In this document: piece after piece, positions 1 to 10,747 of the stretch
How the letters are laid out: every line of letters starts with the position of its first letter
How positions within the stretch are numbered: the first letter of the stretch is position 1
Assembly: GCF_009709555.1 (NCBI RefSeq)
Contig: NZ_WJBG01000159.1
Coordinates: 1-38,333 of the forward strand
Length of the DNA stretch: 38,333 bases
DNA from: Streptomyces blattellae
GTDB taxonomy: Bacteria > Actinomycetota > Actinomycetes > Streptomycetales > Streptomycetaceae
Direction of reading: 5' to 3'
The notes under the pieces: model-generated
What the model was told of the DNA's origin: nothing
Databases searched by the model: none
What the model saw: only the letters and a program-made list of their open reading frames with translations
Made by a program: the position numbers and the translations under genes

Positions 1-241
1 CGCGCGAACACACCACCGCCAGCACCGCCACCACCACCCTCGTACGCACCACGGCGACCCACCCCCGCAGCGTCACCGCGTACGCCCCGCACACCGGCCT
101 CCGCCCCACCGTCCTGCACGACCTCCGGGAAATCACCGTGCCGCGCGAACACACCACCGCCAGCACCGCCACCACCACCCTCGTACGCACCACGGCGACC
201 CACCTCCGCGGCGTCACCGCGTACGCCCCGCACACCGGCCC
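1..241. repeat. 141-bp direct duplication, two copies
   Basis: Bases 1-100 and 142-241 are nearly identical, with only two or three substitutions, and their offset is exactly 141 bp (47 codons). The reading frame of the minus-strand gene is therefore preserved. The first copy may continue beyond the left edge. Confidence 0.85.
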
Positions 242-860
242 CTGGCTCATCGGCATGAGCGCGCCGCCCAGTGGTTCCCGGCCCATCGCCACCGTCGCTG
301 TAAGGCCCCTGGCCGCCGTCCCGGCGGATCGGTGCCGACTGGCCGTTGATCGACCTGCGGTCCAACTCGGCGATGCGGGAGTGGAGTTCGGCGCGGCGGG
401 CGGTGGCTCGGTGGTGGTCGTCGCGGGCCCAGGCCAGGTCGAGGCGGAGGGCGTCGGCCTGTTCGCGGGTGGTGGCGGAGGCGAGCAGGCGGCTCAGCTC
501 GGCTTGTCGTTCGGCGGCGTAGCGCTGCTCGCGGAGCGTGACGTCCAGGCGGTCTCCGAGGGCGTCGCGGGCGCCGGGGCGGGCGTCGTGGGCGTTGAGC
601 GCGGCGATGTGCAGGGAGCGGGCGCGTTCCTTCTCGGAAGCGGCGGCTTCGGGGCCGTGGTCGGCGGCGAGATCCTGTAGAAGCGCCTCCATCACGTCCC
701 AGGGCGGGATTTCGCGTCCGTCGAGACAGGCCTGCATACCGTCCGGGTCACGGTGCCAGAACACCGCGCACCAGCCGGCGCCCTGATCCAGGCGTGCCAG
801 CAGACCGTGCAGATAGTTCGCGAACTCCCGCACCTGACCCGGGAGTTGGTCAACAGTCAT
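1..860 (-). CDS. Coiled-coil hypothetical protein, 3' end cut by window edge
   Basis: The minus strand is open from an ATG at 858-860 to the left edge, giving 286 codons with no stop. It begins MTVDQLPGQVREFANYLHG and contains a Trp-rich stretch (GWCAVFWHRD, about residues 29-38). A long Ala/Glu/Arg-rich, probably coiled-coil segment follows at about residues 65-160. After about residue 170 the protein becomes Gly/Arg-rich and carries a 47-residue duplication (141-bp DNA repeat at 1-100 and 142-241). The N-terminal part resembles a conserved Streptomyces hypothetical protein that I remember without a function. The plus strand is also open over the Gly-rich part, but the minus-strand protein looks more natural. 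No function can be assigned. Confidence 0.6.
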   Translation of the reverse strand, partial: MTVDQLPGQVREFANYLHGLLARLDQGAGWCAVFWHRDPDGMQACLDGREIPPWDVMEALLQDLAADHGPEAAASEKERARSLHIAALNAHDARPGARDALGDRLDVTLREQRYAAERQAELSRLLASATTREQADALRLDLAWARDDHHRATARRAELHSRIAELDRRSINGQSAPIRRDGGQGPYSDGGDGPGTTGRRAHADEPGAGVRGVRGDAAEVGRRGAYEGGGGGAGGGVFARHGDFPEVVQDGGAEAGVRGVRGDAAGVGRRGAYEGGGGGAGGGVFA

Positions 861-994
861 CGCTCAACTCCCGCCAGACCGGAATACTCCGGTCACTAAG
901 GCAACACCAGCCGTGTTACGGGAGCGCTACAGCGAGTTTTCCGCGGGAGCGCAGGAGGCTCCCCATGCAGGAGTTGTGCCGGTGACCGAATCCG

Positions 995-1230
995 ATGACC
1001 GCCGCTGCCGACGCGGGCGTTCCCCTGCTGGCGCTGGACGAGGTGGCGCGCGAAATGCTGCGGTGTGCAGGCGTCCTCGCGTCCCAATCCGCCTACCGGC
1101 TGCGCGACGGCCGGCTCGGCGACTGGGCGATCAGCTTCGTCGCCGGCGACCCGCGTCCGGCCGGCCTCCGCCTGATCGAGACCGCCGCGCGCGCCGGCGG
1201 CTACGGCATAGGCCGCCACATGCACGAGGG
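995..1230 (+). pseudogene. Truncated hypothetical gene upstream of the Clp gene
   Basis: From ATG 995 the frame shows strong GC3 bias and a plausible protein (MTAAADAGVPLLALDEVARE, later RLRDGRLGDWAISFVAGDPR). Codon bias fades at about 1225-1230 and the frame runs on through low-complexity repeat DNA into the Clp gene without a stop. A better Shine-Dalgarno (AGGAG at 970-974) precedes a GTG at 981, but that start is in a different frame, so a frameshift near 990 is possible. I read this as the 5' remnant of a gene whose 3' end was lost. I do not recognise the family. Translation into Clp as a fusion is unlikely because the linker is repeat-derived. Confidence 0.4.
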
Positions 1231-1311
1231 CATTCAGCGGGGCTGTATTGGGCGAGCAACCACACCCATCCCGCAATCGCAAGCCAGGATCGCTCCCCGA
1301 ACGTCGGCACC

Positions 1312-1420
1312 CATACACCCCATGCACCCCATACACGCCACGTATCCATGCACCCCATGCACCCCCATGCACCCCATGCACCCCATGCACCCCATGCACC
1401 CCATGCACCCCATGCACCCC
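1312..1420. repeat. 9-bp tandem repeat (minisatellite)
   Basis: Eight copies of CATGCACCC lie at 1347-1419, interrupted by a single extra C at 1365. A degenerate upstream part begins at 1312 (CATACACCC, CATGCACCC, CATACACG). The array lies 115 bp upstream of the Clp start. On the plus strand it would encode His-Pro-Met repeats, but nothing indicates that it is translated. Confidence 0.9.
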
Positions 1421-1534
1421 ACAACATGCCGCCGCCCAACGACCGTGCCAAGGTGTTGTAGAAGCCCAGGTGTAGCGGGGCCCCTCATGGGCACCCGTCC
1501 GCACCAGCACGTCGATCAGCGGAACGGACATGCG

Positions 1535-4054
<2,520 letters not shown>

Positions 4055-4058
4055 CGGG

Positions 4059-4083
4059 GCGTGGGGCGCGACACGCCCCACGC
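4059..4083. terminator. Bidirectional hairpin between convergent genes
   Basis: GCGTGGGGCG (4059-4068) and CGCCCCACGC (4074-4083) form a perfect 10-bp stem with a 5-nt loop. It sits four bases after the Clp stop and 13 bases from the ggt stop, so it probably terminates both genes. There is no T-run, as is common in Streptomyces. Confidence 0.75.
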
Positions 4084-4095
4084 ACCCGCGGACGC

Positions 4096-5901
4096 CTACG
4101 GCGCGGGGTACACCACCTGGGCCGACCCGCCACCCCGCCGCACCGTCTCAGCCGCCGCCAGCCACTTCCCGTCCGGCAGCCGCTGCACACCGGTCGCCGC
4201 CCCGATCTCCGGGTTGAGCCTGAACGAGTGCCCGATGCTTTCCAGCTGCCTCTGCAAGTCACTGCCGTACAGGCCGGGTTCGAGTTCGGTCTGCGCGGCG
4301 TTCCGCTGACTCGCCCGCGGCGCCGCAATCGCATCGACCAGCGGCAGCCCGCGGTCCAGGACTCCGGTCAACGTCTGCACCACGGTCGTGATGATGGTCG
4401 CCCCACCGGGCGAACCGAGCGCGAGGACCGGCTTGTTGTGCCGGTCCAGCACGATCGTCGGCGAGATCGACGACCGCGGCCGCTTGCCCGGACCCGGCAG
4501 GTTCGGGTCGTGGACGGCGGGGTTGGCGGGGGTGAAGGAGAAGTCCGTCAGCTCGTTGTTGAGAATGAACCCGCGTCCGGGCACGGTGATGCCGCTGCCG
4601 CCGGTCTGCTCGATGGTGAGCGTGTAGGAGACGACGTTGCCCCACTTGTCGGCCACCGTCAGATGCGTGGTGTTCTCGCCCTCGTACGTCGTCGGCGCCG
4701 CCGTGCCTCCCGCGGCGCAGTCGGCGGGATCACGCGGATCGCCGGGCGCGAGCGGGCTGGTGAGCACGGCGTCGTCCTTGATGAGGCAGGCCCGCGAGTC
4801 GGCGTACCGCTGGGACAGCAGTTCCTTCGTCGGTACGTCCTCGAAGGCGGGGTCGCCGACCCAGCGCCCCCGGTCCGCGAACGCGATCCGGCTCGCCTCG
4901 ATGTAGCGGTGCAGGTATTCCGTCTCGCTCGCCTGGGAAAGGTCGGTCCCCTCAAGGATGTTGAGGGCTTCGCCGACCGTGGTGCCGCCGGAGGAGGAGG
5001 GTGCGATGGAGTAGACGCCGAGGCCGCGGTACGAGGTCTTCGTGGGCGCCTGGGGCTTGGCGCGGTAGGCCGCGAGGTCCTTCGCCGACAGCTCTCCGGG
5101 GCGGGCGTTCCAGCCCGAATCCGGATCCACGGGCGGGTTGTTGACGGTGTCGACGATGTCCTCGGCGAGGTCGCCCCGGTAGAGGGCCTTGACGCCCTGC
5201 CTGCCCAGCTCCTCGTAGGTGCGGGCGAGATCGGGGTTCTTGAACGTGGAGCCGACGACGGGGAGTTGGCCGCCCGGGAGGAACAGCTCGGCGGTGTCGG
5301 GGAAGTAGCGGAACCTGGTCTCGTTCTGGGCGGTCTGGGCGCGGAAGGTGCCGTCGACGGTGAAGCCGTCGCGGGCCAGGCGCTCGGCGGGTTCGAGCAG
5401 GGTCGCGAGCTGTGTGCTGCCCCACTTGTCCAGTGCCGTCCGCCAGGTGGCGGGTGTGCCCGGAGTGCCGACGGAGAGACCGCTGCTGACGGCATCGGCG
5501 AACGCGAGCGGCTTCCCGTTCTCGACGAAGAGCTGCGAGTCGGCGGTCAGCGGCGCGGTCTCGCGGCCGTCGATCGTGTGCACGCTGCGGGACTTGGCGT
5601 CGTAGTAGACGAAGTAGCCGCCTCCGCCGATGCCGGCGGAGTAGGGCTCGGTGACACCGAGCGCGGCGGCCGTGGCGACGGCGGCGTCGACGGCGTTGCC
5701 GCCCCGCTTCAGGATCTCGATGCCGGCGGCGGAGGCGTCCGCGTCGACGCTCGCGACGGCACCGCCGTATCCGACGGCGACGGGAACTTTCTCCGGCGTG
5801 CTGTCCGGCGCCGGTGGCGCTGCGGCCCCCACGGACGCGACAACGGCGGCCGAGACCGCCAGGACCGTCAGATTCCGCGCGACAGGGCGACGCATCCGCA
5901 C
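4096..5901 (-). CDS. ggt: Secreted gamma-glutamyltransferase
   Basis: A 601-residue gamma-glutamyl transpeptidase that hydrolyses or transfers the gamma-glutamyl group of glutathione and related compounds. It has a Sec signal peptide (basic MRMRRPVARN, hydrophobic LTVLAVSAAVVASVGAAA), so it acts outside the cell. The proenzyme self-cleaves before the catalytic Thr: NTTH places the nucleophile at about T411. Other family landmarks are present: DGRETAP (R113, substrate carboxylate), the NNELTDF segment at 448-454, RSSISPT (S477/S478) and GSPGG (496-500). Length matches the family. The gene is monocistronic, convergent with clp and sharing a terminator. No lipobox is seen, so it should be released or cell-wall associated rather than a lipoprotein. 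Confidence 0.95.
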   Translation of the reverse strand: MRMRRPVARNLTVLAVSAAVVASVGAAAPPAPDSTPEKVPVAVGYGGAVASVDADASAAGIEILKRGGNAVDAAVATAAALGVTEPYSAGIGGGGYFVYYDAKSRSVHTIDGRETAPLTADSQLFVENGKPLAFADAVSSGLSVGTPGTPATWRTALDKWGSTQLATLLEPAERLARDGFTVDGTFRAQTAQNETRFRYFPDTAELFLPGGQLPVVGSTFKNPDLARTYEELGRQGVKALYRGDLAEDIVDTVNNPPVDPDSGWNARPGELSAKDLAAYRAKPQAPTKTSYRGLGVYSIAPSSSGGTTVGEALNILEGTDLSQASETEYLHRYIEASRIAFADRGRWVGDPAFEDVPTKELLSQRYADSRACLIKDDAVLTSPLAPGDPRDPADCAAGGTAAPTTYEGENTTHLTVADKWGNVVSYTLTIEQTGGSGITVPGRGFILNNELTDFSFTPANPAVHDPNLPGPGKRPRSSISPTIVLDRHNKPVLALGSPGGATIITTVVQTLTGVLDRGLPLVDAIAAPRASQRNAAQTELEPGLYGSDLQRQLESIGHSFRLNPEIGAATGVQRLPDGKWLAAAETVRRGGGSAQVVYPAP

Positions 5902-6019
5902 CTCCAGGCTGCTGTTCGGCCCGGCGGGCCGGGCCGTTCGCGCAGCTTAATCCATTGCCATGGCCTCGTCAGGACCGTGTCGAACGCGGGTTTGCCCGGG
6001 CCCGCTACCATGCGCGCCC

Positions 6020-6778
6020 ATGAATGACGACGTGCGCAACATCGTCCTCGGCGTGATCGCAGCCGGCCTCAGTGCCACGATCGGCTGGCTGGCCCGCACC
6101 TACCTGTGGAAGCGCAAGCTCCGCCGGAAGCAGGCCTTCTTCGGGCTGCCCGACAACTCCGAGTCACTGCTGGTGGTGAACCGTGATGCGGGCGGGCCGG
6201 AACTCACGGTGATGCGGCACGATGTGTTCGCCCTGCTCGAACTGGCCGCGCTCATCAAGGACTGCAACGCCCACGTCCAGGTCGTCACGCACGACGCCGC
6301 CCAGCAGGGCTTCGGCGAGCGCACCGAGTTCTGCGTCGGCGGACCGGCGTCCAACCGCCGTATGGCCGCCCATCTGCACTCCCTGCTGCCGGGTATACGC
6401 GTCAATACCGACGCCGAACCCGGCCCCGACCGCAACGCCTTCCAGATCGGCAGTGAGCGCTACCGCCTGGAGCCGGGCATCGGCGAGTATGTGCTCCTCG
6501 CCCGGCTCACCGCCGGTCAGCGCAAGGAGGTGCGGCCGGTGTTCCTGTTCTGCGGCCAGCGCGCGATCACCAACCAGGCAGCGACCCGCTATCTCGCCCG
6601 CAACCACCAACGGCTGTCCCGCAAGCACGGCAACAACTCCTTCGTCCTGCTGCTGAAGGTCGTCAACTCGCAGGCGTACGGGCCGGATGTCGTCGAACTG
6701 GTCGCCGATGTGACACGGGCGGCACAGACGGCGCTGCCGGAAGCGGCGGCTCCGCGCAACTCCCACCGCGCTTCCTGA
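6020..6778 (+). CDS. Membrane-anchored conserved hypothetical protein
   Basis: A 252-residue protein with one N-terminal transmembrane helix (about 7-28) followed by a basic KRKLRRK stretch, which suggests a single anchor with a cytoplasmic C-terminal body. The body (35-240) is mixed alpha/beta with LLVVNRDAGGPELTVMRHDV and FLFCGQRAITNQAATRYLARN. Similar proteins are, as I recall, common in Streptomyces without assigned function. The ATG at 6020 is chosen because the hydrophobic helix begins just after it; an in-frame upstream extension to 5960 is unlike coding sequence. It is divergent from ggt with a 118-bp intergenic region. Confidence 0.75.
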   Translation: MNDDVRNIVLGVIAAGLSATIGWLARTYLWKRKLRRKQAFFGLPDNSESLLVVNRDAGGPELTVMRHDVFALLELAALIKDCNAHVQVVTHDAAQQGFGERTEFCVGGPASNRRMAAHLHSLLPGIRVNTDAEPGPDRNAFQIGSERYRLEPGIGEYVLLARLTAGQRKEVRPVFLFCGQRAITNQAATRYLARNHQRLSRKHGNNSFVLLLKVVNSQAYGPDVVELVADVTRAAQTALPEAAAPRNSHRAS

Positions 6779-7063
6779 GTCCCGCCGGGCACGGCCACCG
6801 CCACTGCGGTGAAAGGGCGGAACCCGTCCGGCGTGCAGCTGACCTTCTCCTCGCCTCCGCAGGCGCGAGCAGTGATCTCCGGCTGCCGCCGGGCGGGCCT
6901 GGTTCTGTGACTGCTGCCCCCTACGGCCCGCTCTCAGCTGTGTCGTGGTCGCCGCAAACTATCCGGATAAGAGTGGCTTAAGCACACGACACGCACCTTT
7001 CGGGCATTAGCCGTATTTACCGCGAGATAGGAGGGATCGGCGAAGATCAGCGGGATCAGCGGG

Positions 7064-7471
7064 TCACACCTCCGCGACCTCCGCATACAGCTGGGACAGC
7101 TCGGGCACCCCGCTGGACGCCCATTCCTGGCCGGAGGCGACGACATCGAACTCGCGGCCCGAGGCAAGTCTGATCACCGGCTGGCCGTTGGGCCAGATCT
7201 CCCACGCGGCACCGGCCACGGTGCGCACGATGACGGTGCCCAGATACAGCCCGGCGTCGTTGCCCAGCCAGGGCAGGATCTCCTCGTCGTCCCGCCATCG
7301 CGGGACCAACTGGTCGAGTTCCTCCAACGAGGCGGCGGAGTCGTCCAGTCTGACGCCTTCCTTGGACGCCTGGGAGCGCAGCAGTTCGCACTCGGAGAGG
7401 AGTTCGGCGATGCCCTCGGCGTCGGGGACCCCGGGCTTCTTGCTCCGGTCGCCCAGAAAAGGGATCTTCAT
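7064..7471 (-). CDS. Small conserved protein, DUF6278-like
   Basis: A 135-residue soluble acidic protein starting MKIPFLGDRSKKPGV. The C-terminal half contains LPWLGNDAGLYLGTVIVRTV and WEIWPNGQPVIRLASGREFDVV, which I associate with the actinobacterial DUF6278 family (unknown function). An SD-like GGGAGG lies only 1 nt from the ATG at 7469-7471. An in-frame GTG three codons upstream could be used instead. The longer upstream reading to 7681 is low-complexity and not credible. Confidence 0.7.
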   Translation of the reverse strand: MKIPFLGDRSKKPGVPDAEGIAELLSECELLRSQASKEGVRLDDSAASLEELDQLVPRWRDDEEILPWLGNDAGLYLGTVIVRTVAGAAWEIWPNGQPVIRLASGREFDVVASGQEWASSGVPELSQLYAEVAEV

Positions 7472-7650
7472 ACCTCCCACCCTGTCATTCGCACCGCCAT
7501 GCGCACCACAGGCGCGCACACCCCGGATTGCGGCCGATCCCACCTCGGCGGGTGCCGCCGTCAGGACCGGCGCCGGGCCGCCGGCGCCGGAGCGCCTCTT
7601 CGGCAACACCGCGGCATGGGCGCCTCGATCTTCCCGCCGGGCCTCACCGC

Positions 7651-7717
7651 GGCCGACTGGACACCCGGCCGACTCGGACACCCGGCCGACTCGGACACCG
7701 GGCCGACTCGGGCACTC
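7651..7717. repeat. 17-bp tandem repeat, about four copies
   Basis: Consecutive units begin GGCCGACT at about 7651, 7667, 7684 and 7701. The first is 16 bp and the rest 17 bp, with a few substitutions. Confidence 0.8.
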
Positions 7718-7813
7718 GGCCGCACGCTCGCCGTGCGGAGCGCCCGGCTGATCTGGCCGCGCGTCGCGGCGGGTGAGCCGGACAGCGTGCGGGCCGATGG
7801 CCGGGCGGTGCGG

Positions 7814-7847
7814 GTCCGGAGTCCGGAGTCCGGAGTCCGGAGTTCGG
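7814..7847. repeat. 7-bp tandem repeat GTCCGGA x4
   Basis: Four perfect GTCCGGA units (7814-7841) are followed by GTTCGG. Each unit contains the TCCGGA palindrome. Confidence 0.85.
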
Positions 7848-7920
7848 TGATCAGCCTGCGGGCCGGTGGGGGCTGGTCGGGCCCGCGCGGCGGGGTCGCA
7901 GGTCGATACAGCCCAGCCCG

Positions 7921-8700
7921 CTACGGGGCGAGGTCCACGACCACCGGTGCGTGGTCCGAGGCGCCCTTGCCCTTTCGCTCCTCACGGTCCACGTATGAGT
8001 CCTTGACGGCCTTGGCGAACGGCTCGTTGCCGTAGACCAGGTCGATGCGCATGCCGCGGTTCTTGGGGAAGCAGAGCTGGCGGTAGTCCCAGTACGTGAA
8101 CGGGTGCTCATACTTGAGGGGGCGCGGGACGACGTCCGACAGGCCTGCCTCGCGCAGGGAGGTCAGGGCCGCGCGCTCGGCGGGGGTGACATGGGTGGAA
8201 CCCTCGAAGGCGGCCACGTCGTAGACGTCGTCGTCCGTCGGCGCGACGTTGTAGTCGCCCATCACCGCGAACGGGCGGCTGCCGGACGCGTCGCCCGCGA
8301 CAGCCGCCTTCAGGGCCTCGAACCACTGGAGCTTGTAGGCGTAGTGGGGGTGATCCACCTCACGGCCGTTGGGGACGTACACCGACCAGACGCGGATCGG
8401 GCCGCAGGTCGCGGAGATGGCGCGGGGCTCGACCACGCCGTCGAAGCCGGGGTCGCCGGGCAGGCCCTTGACGATGTCCTCCAGGCCTATGCGGGAGAGC
8501 ACCGCCACGCCGTTCCACCGGCCGGTCGCGTGGACCGCCGACTCGTAGCCCAGCTCGCGCAGTTGGGCGGTCGGGAACTGGTCCTCGGCGACCTTGGCCT
8601 CCTGGAGGCAGAGCACGTCGGTGCCGCTGCTCTCCAGCCAGGCCAGGAGCCTCGGCAGGCGGGCGGTGATCGAGTTCACGTTCCAGGTCGCGATGCGCAT
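7921..8700 (-). CDS. xth: Exodeoxyribonuclease III (AP endonuclease)
   Basis: A 259-residue enzyme of the ExoIII/APE1 endonuclease-exonuclease-phosphatase family that cleaves abasic sites in base-excision repair. Catalytic residues are visible: N7 (TWNVNS), E34 (LQEAKV), Y108 (SVYVPNGR), D149/N151 (GDYNVAP), D220 (GMRIDLVY) and the C-terminal SDH pair D249/H250. Start ATG 8698-8700 (MRIATWNVNS) matches the family N-terminus. A 10-codon upstream extension exists but is not conserved in type. The gene is followed on the same strand by nothing recognisable, and preceded 45 bp upstream by an MBL-fold gene that may be co-transcribed. Confidence 0.95.
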   Translation of the reverse strand: MRIATWNVNSITARLPRLLAWLESSGTDVLCLQEAKVAEDQFPTAQLRELGYESAVHATGRWNGVAVLSRIGLEDIVKGLPGDPGFDGVVEPRAISATCGPIRVWSVYVPNGREVDHPHYAYKLQWFEALKAAVAGDASGSRPFAVMGDYNVAPTDDDVYDVAAFEGSTHVTPAERAALTSLREAGLSDVVPRPLKYEHPFTYWDYRQLCFPKNRGMRIDLVYGNEPFAKAVKDSYVDREERKGKGASDHAPVVVDLAP

Positions 8701-8745
8701 GTTCCACAACCTACCCGGCGGGTCTGACAACGCGGCCCGTGGTGC

Positions 8746-9381
8746 TCAGACCTCCGCCGACGCTCCCGGCGTCAGCCGCAGGTGCTCCGCGCCGCCGAGG
8801 GCACCGATCTGGTTGTCGTAGATCGGGCGGGCCAGGTCGGTGAGCAGGGCGTCGTGGATGTCGTACGCCCGCTGCGGCTTGACCTCGCGAACGTAGTCGA
8901 TCACCTCGGAGATCTTGCTCCACGGCGCCATGACCGGGAGCATCAGCGTCTGAACGGCACGGTCGGGGACGGTGAGCGCGTCGCCGGGGTGGAAGACACG
9001 GCCGCCGTCGACGAGGTAGCCGACATTGGTGATGCGCGGGATGTCCGGGTGGATCACGGCGTGCAGTTCGCCGTGGACCTGGACGTCGAAGCCCGCGGCG
9101 GTGAACGTGTCGCCGTGGCCGACGGTGTGCACGCGGCCCGGGAAGGCGGTCGAGATCTTGTCCGCGACCGCCTTGAGGGTCCAGATCTCGGCGGCCGGGT
9201 TTGCCTCCATGGCCGACCGCAGCCGTTCCTCGCTGAAGTGGTCGGGGTGCTCGTGTGTGACGAGGATCGCGTCCGCGCCGACCGCGGCGTCCTCCTCGCT
9301 GAATCCCCCGGGGTCGAGGACGAGCGTCCGCCCGTCCTTTTCGAGACGGATGCAGGCGTGCGACTTCTTCGTGAGCTTCAT
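8746..9381 (-). CDS. MBL-fold metallo-hydrolase (UlaG-like)
   Basis: A 211-residue stand-alone metallo-beta-lactamase-fold protein. The metal motif THEHPDH gives H43, H45, D47 and H48. Further ligands are probable in HAVIHPDIP and FHPGDAL. It resembles the UlaG/YtnP type of small predicted Zn-dependent hydrolases; the substrate cannot be inferred. It lies 45 bp upstream of the ExoIII gene on the same strand, so co-transcription is likely. Confidence 0.88.
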   Translation of the reverse strand: MKLTKKSHACIRLEKDGRTLVLDPGGFSEEDAAVGADAILVTHEHPDHFSEERLRSAMEANPAAEIWTLKAVADKISTAFPGRVHTVGHGDTFTAAGFDVQVHGELHAVIHPDIPRITNVGYLVDGGRVFHPGDALTVPDRAVQTLMLPVMAPWSKISEVIDYVREVKPQRAYDIHDALLTDLARPIYDNQIGALGGAEHLRLTPGASAEV

Positions 9382-9451
9382 GGCACCATCCTGCCCCCGG
9401 TGAGCGTGCCGAGGGCGGCTCGGAGTGGTGCTTTCGGTACCCGGCCGGCGA

Positions 9452-10747
9452 TCACTCCGTGGGAGTGGTCTCCTCGCGGATGACCCCCTGAGCCACCCTG
9501 AACGCGCTGTTCGCCGCCGGTACGCCGCAGTACACGGCCGCCTGCAGCAGCACTTCCTTGATCTCGGCGGGGGTCAGGCCATTGCGCAGCGCGGCCCGGG
9601 TGTGGAAGGCGAGTTCGTCCAGGTGGCCGCCCGCGACCAGGGCGGTGAGGGTGACACAGCTGCGGGCCCGTCTGTCGAGTCCCGGCCGGTCCCAGACCTC
9701 GCCCCACGCATACCGGGTGACCAGCTCCTGGAAGTCGCCGGAGAACTCGTCGGCCTCCGCCAGCGCCCGGTCGACATGCGCGTCGCCGAGCACCTCGCGG
9801 CGCACCTTGAGCCCGGCCTCGTACGGATCCGGCCGCGCCGCGGGCTGCGGCGGTACGACGGGCGGGGCGATCTCGGCGACGGGCAAGGACTGCGGCGGTG
9901 CGGACAGGACCGGCTTGACCGGGGCGGCCGGAATGGCGACCTGGCCGGTGGTGGAGTCGTAGGCGGGCTGCCAGGCGGTGGAGAAGTGCCGGACCAGCAG
10001 GTCGGTGACGGCGGCGGGCTGTTCGACGGGCACCAGGTGGGAGGCGCCGGGGACCACCGCGAGCCGCGCGTCCGGTATTCCGGCGACCAGAGTGCGGGCC
10101 TCGGCGGGGCCGGTGACCTGGTCGTCCGAGCCGACGAGGACGAGGGTGGGCACGCCGACGCGGCCGAGTTCCTGCCGGACGTCGAAGGAGGCGAGCGCCT
10201 CGCAGGCGGCTATGTAGCAGCCGGGGTCGGTGGTGCGCACCATCTGGACCGCCCACTCGGTGATCGCGGGCTGCGCGGCGGCGAACCCGCCGGTGAACCA
10301 GCGGTCCGGGGAGGTACGGGCGATGGGGTCGAGCCCGTTCGTGCGCACTATCACCCCGCGCTGGCGGAACTCGTCCGCCGTGCCGAAGCGGGGCGAGGCG
10401 GCGATCAGCGCGAGCGAGGCGAGGCGCTCCGGGTGCCGCAGCGCCAGCTCCACACCGACGGCACCGCCGAACGCGCAGCCCGCGTAGCCGAAGCGCTGCA
10501 CGCCGAGCCCGTCGAGCGTGGCGAGCAGCCGGGCGGACACCTCGGCGATCGCGCCCGCCGGGTACGCCGGTGCGCCGCCGTGTCCCGGCAGATCGAACCG
10601 GAAGACGCGCCACTGCTTCGTCAGCTCGGGGACCTGTCTGTCCCACATGTGCCAGGTGGTACCCAGTGAGGGACCCAAGATCAGGACAGGGGCCTCTTCC
10701 GGCCCGTCGAAGCGGTATTGCAGGGTGTTCGTCGGTGTCTCGCTCAC
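9452..10747 (-). CDS. pcaDC: PcaD-PcaC fusion (enol-lactonase/decarboxylase), nucleophile replaced
   Basis: A 431-residue two-domain protein. Residues 1-255 are an alpha/beta-hydrolase like 3-oxoadipate enol-lactonase (PcaD). A Pro/Ala-rich linker (260-305) leads to a carboxymuconolactone decarboxylase domain (PcaC; 310-431, with CVTLTALVAGGHLDELAFHTRAAL). In actinobacteria such fusions carry out two consecutive steps of the protocatechuate branch of the beta-ketoadipate pathway. Here the nucleophile elbow reads G90-C-A92-F-G94, so Ala occupies the usual Ser position, while the Asp (SDD, 207-209) and His (ASH, H237) of the triad remain. No other pca genes are nearby. The decarboxylase half looks intact; lactonase activity is doubtful. 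Confidence 0.85.
   Translation of the reverse strand: MSETPTNTLQYRFDGPEEAPVLILGPSLGTTWHMWDRQVPELTKQWRVFRFDLPGHGGAPAYPAGAIAEVSARLLATLDGLGVQRFGYAGCAFGGAVGVELALRHPERLASLALIAASPRFGTADEFRQRGVIVRTNGLDPIARTSPDRWFTGGFAAAQPAITEWAVQMVRTTDPGCYIAACEALASFDVRQELGRVGVPTLVLVGSDDQVTGPAEARTLVAGIPDARLAVVPGASHLVPVEQPAAVTDLLVRHFSTAWQPAYDSTTGQVAIPAAPVKPVLSAPPQSLPVAEIAPPVVPPQPAARPDPYEAGLKVRREVLGDAHVDRALAEADEFSGDFQELVTRYAWGEVWDRPGLDRRARSCVTLTALVAGGHLDELAFHTRAALRNGLTPAEIKEVLLQAAVYCGVPAANSAFRVAQGVIREETTPTE

Larger units (their letters stand above)
7472..7920. other. Gene-free stretch with two short tandem repeats
   Basis: No convincing gene on either strand. It contains about four 16-17-bp units (GGCCGACTCGGACACC type, 7651-7717) and four perfect 7-bp units GTCCGGA plus a degenerate fifth (7814-7847). 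Several frames are open here only because of GC content. Confidence 0.6.

Noticed and set aside
1312..1420. CRISPR array
   Set aside because: Units are 9 bp and directly tandem with no spacers; there are no cas genes. The same reasoning excludes the arrays at 7651, 7814 and 15721.
4228..6027. Plus-strand frame opposite ggt
   Set aside because: Antisense to a gamma-glutamyltransferase with all catalytic motifs; no domain of its own.
9378..10646. Minus-strand frame of about 420 codons in the PcaDC region
   Set aside because: It is another frame of the same DNA; only the 9452-10747 frame gives recognisable domains.
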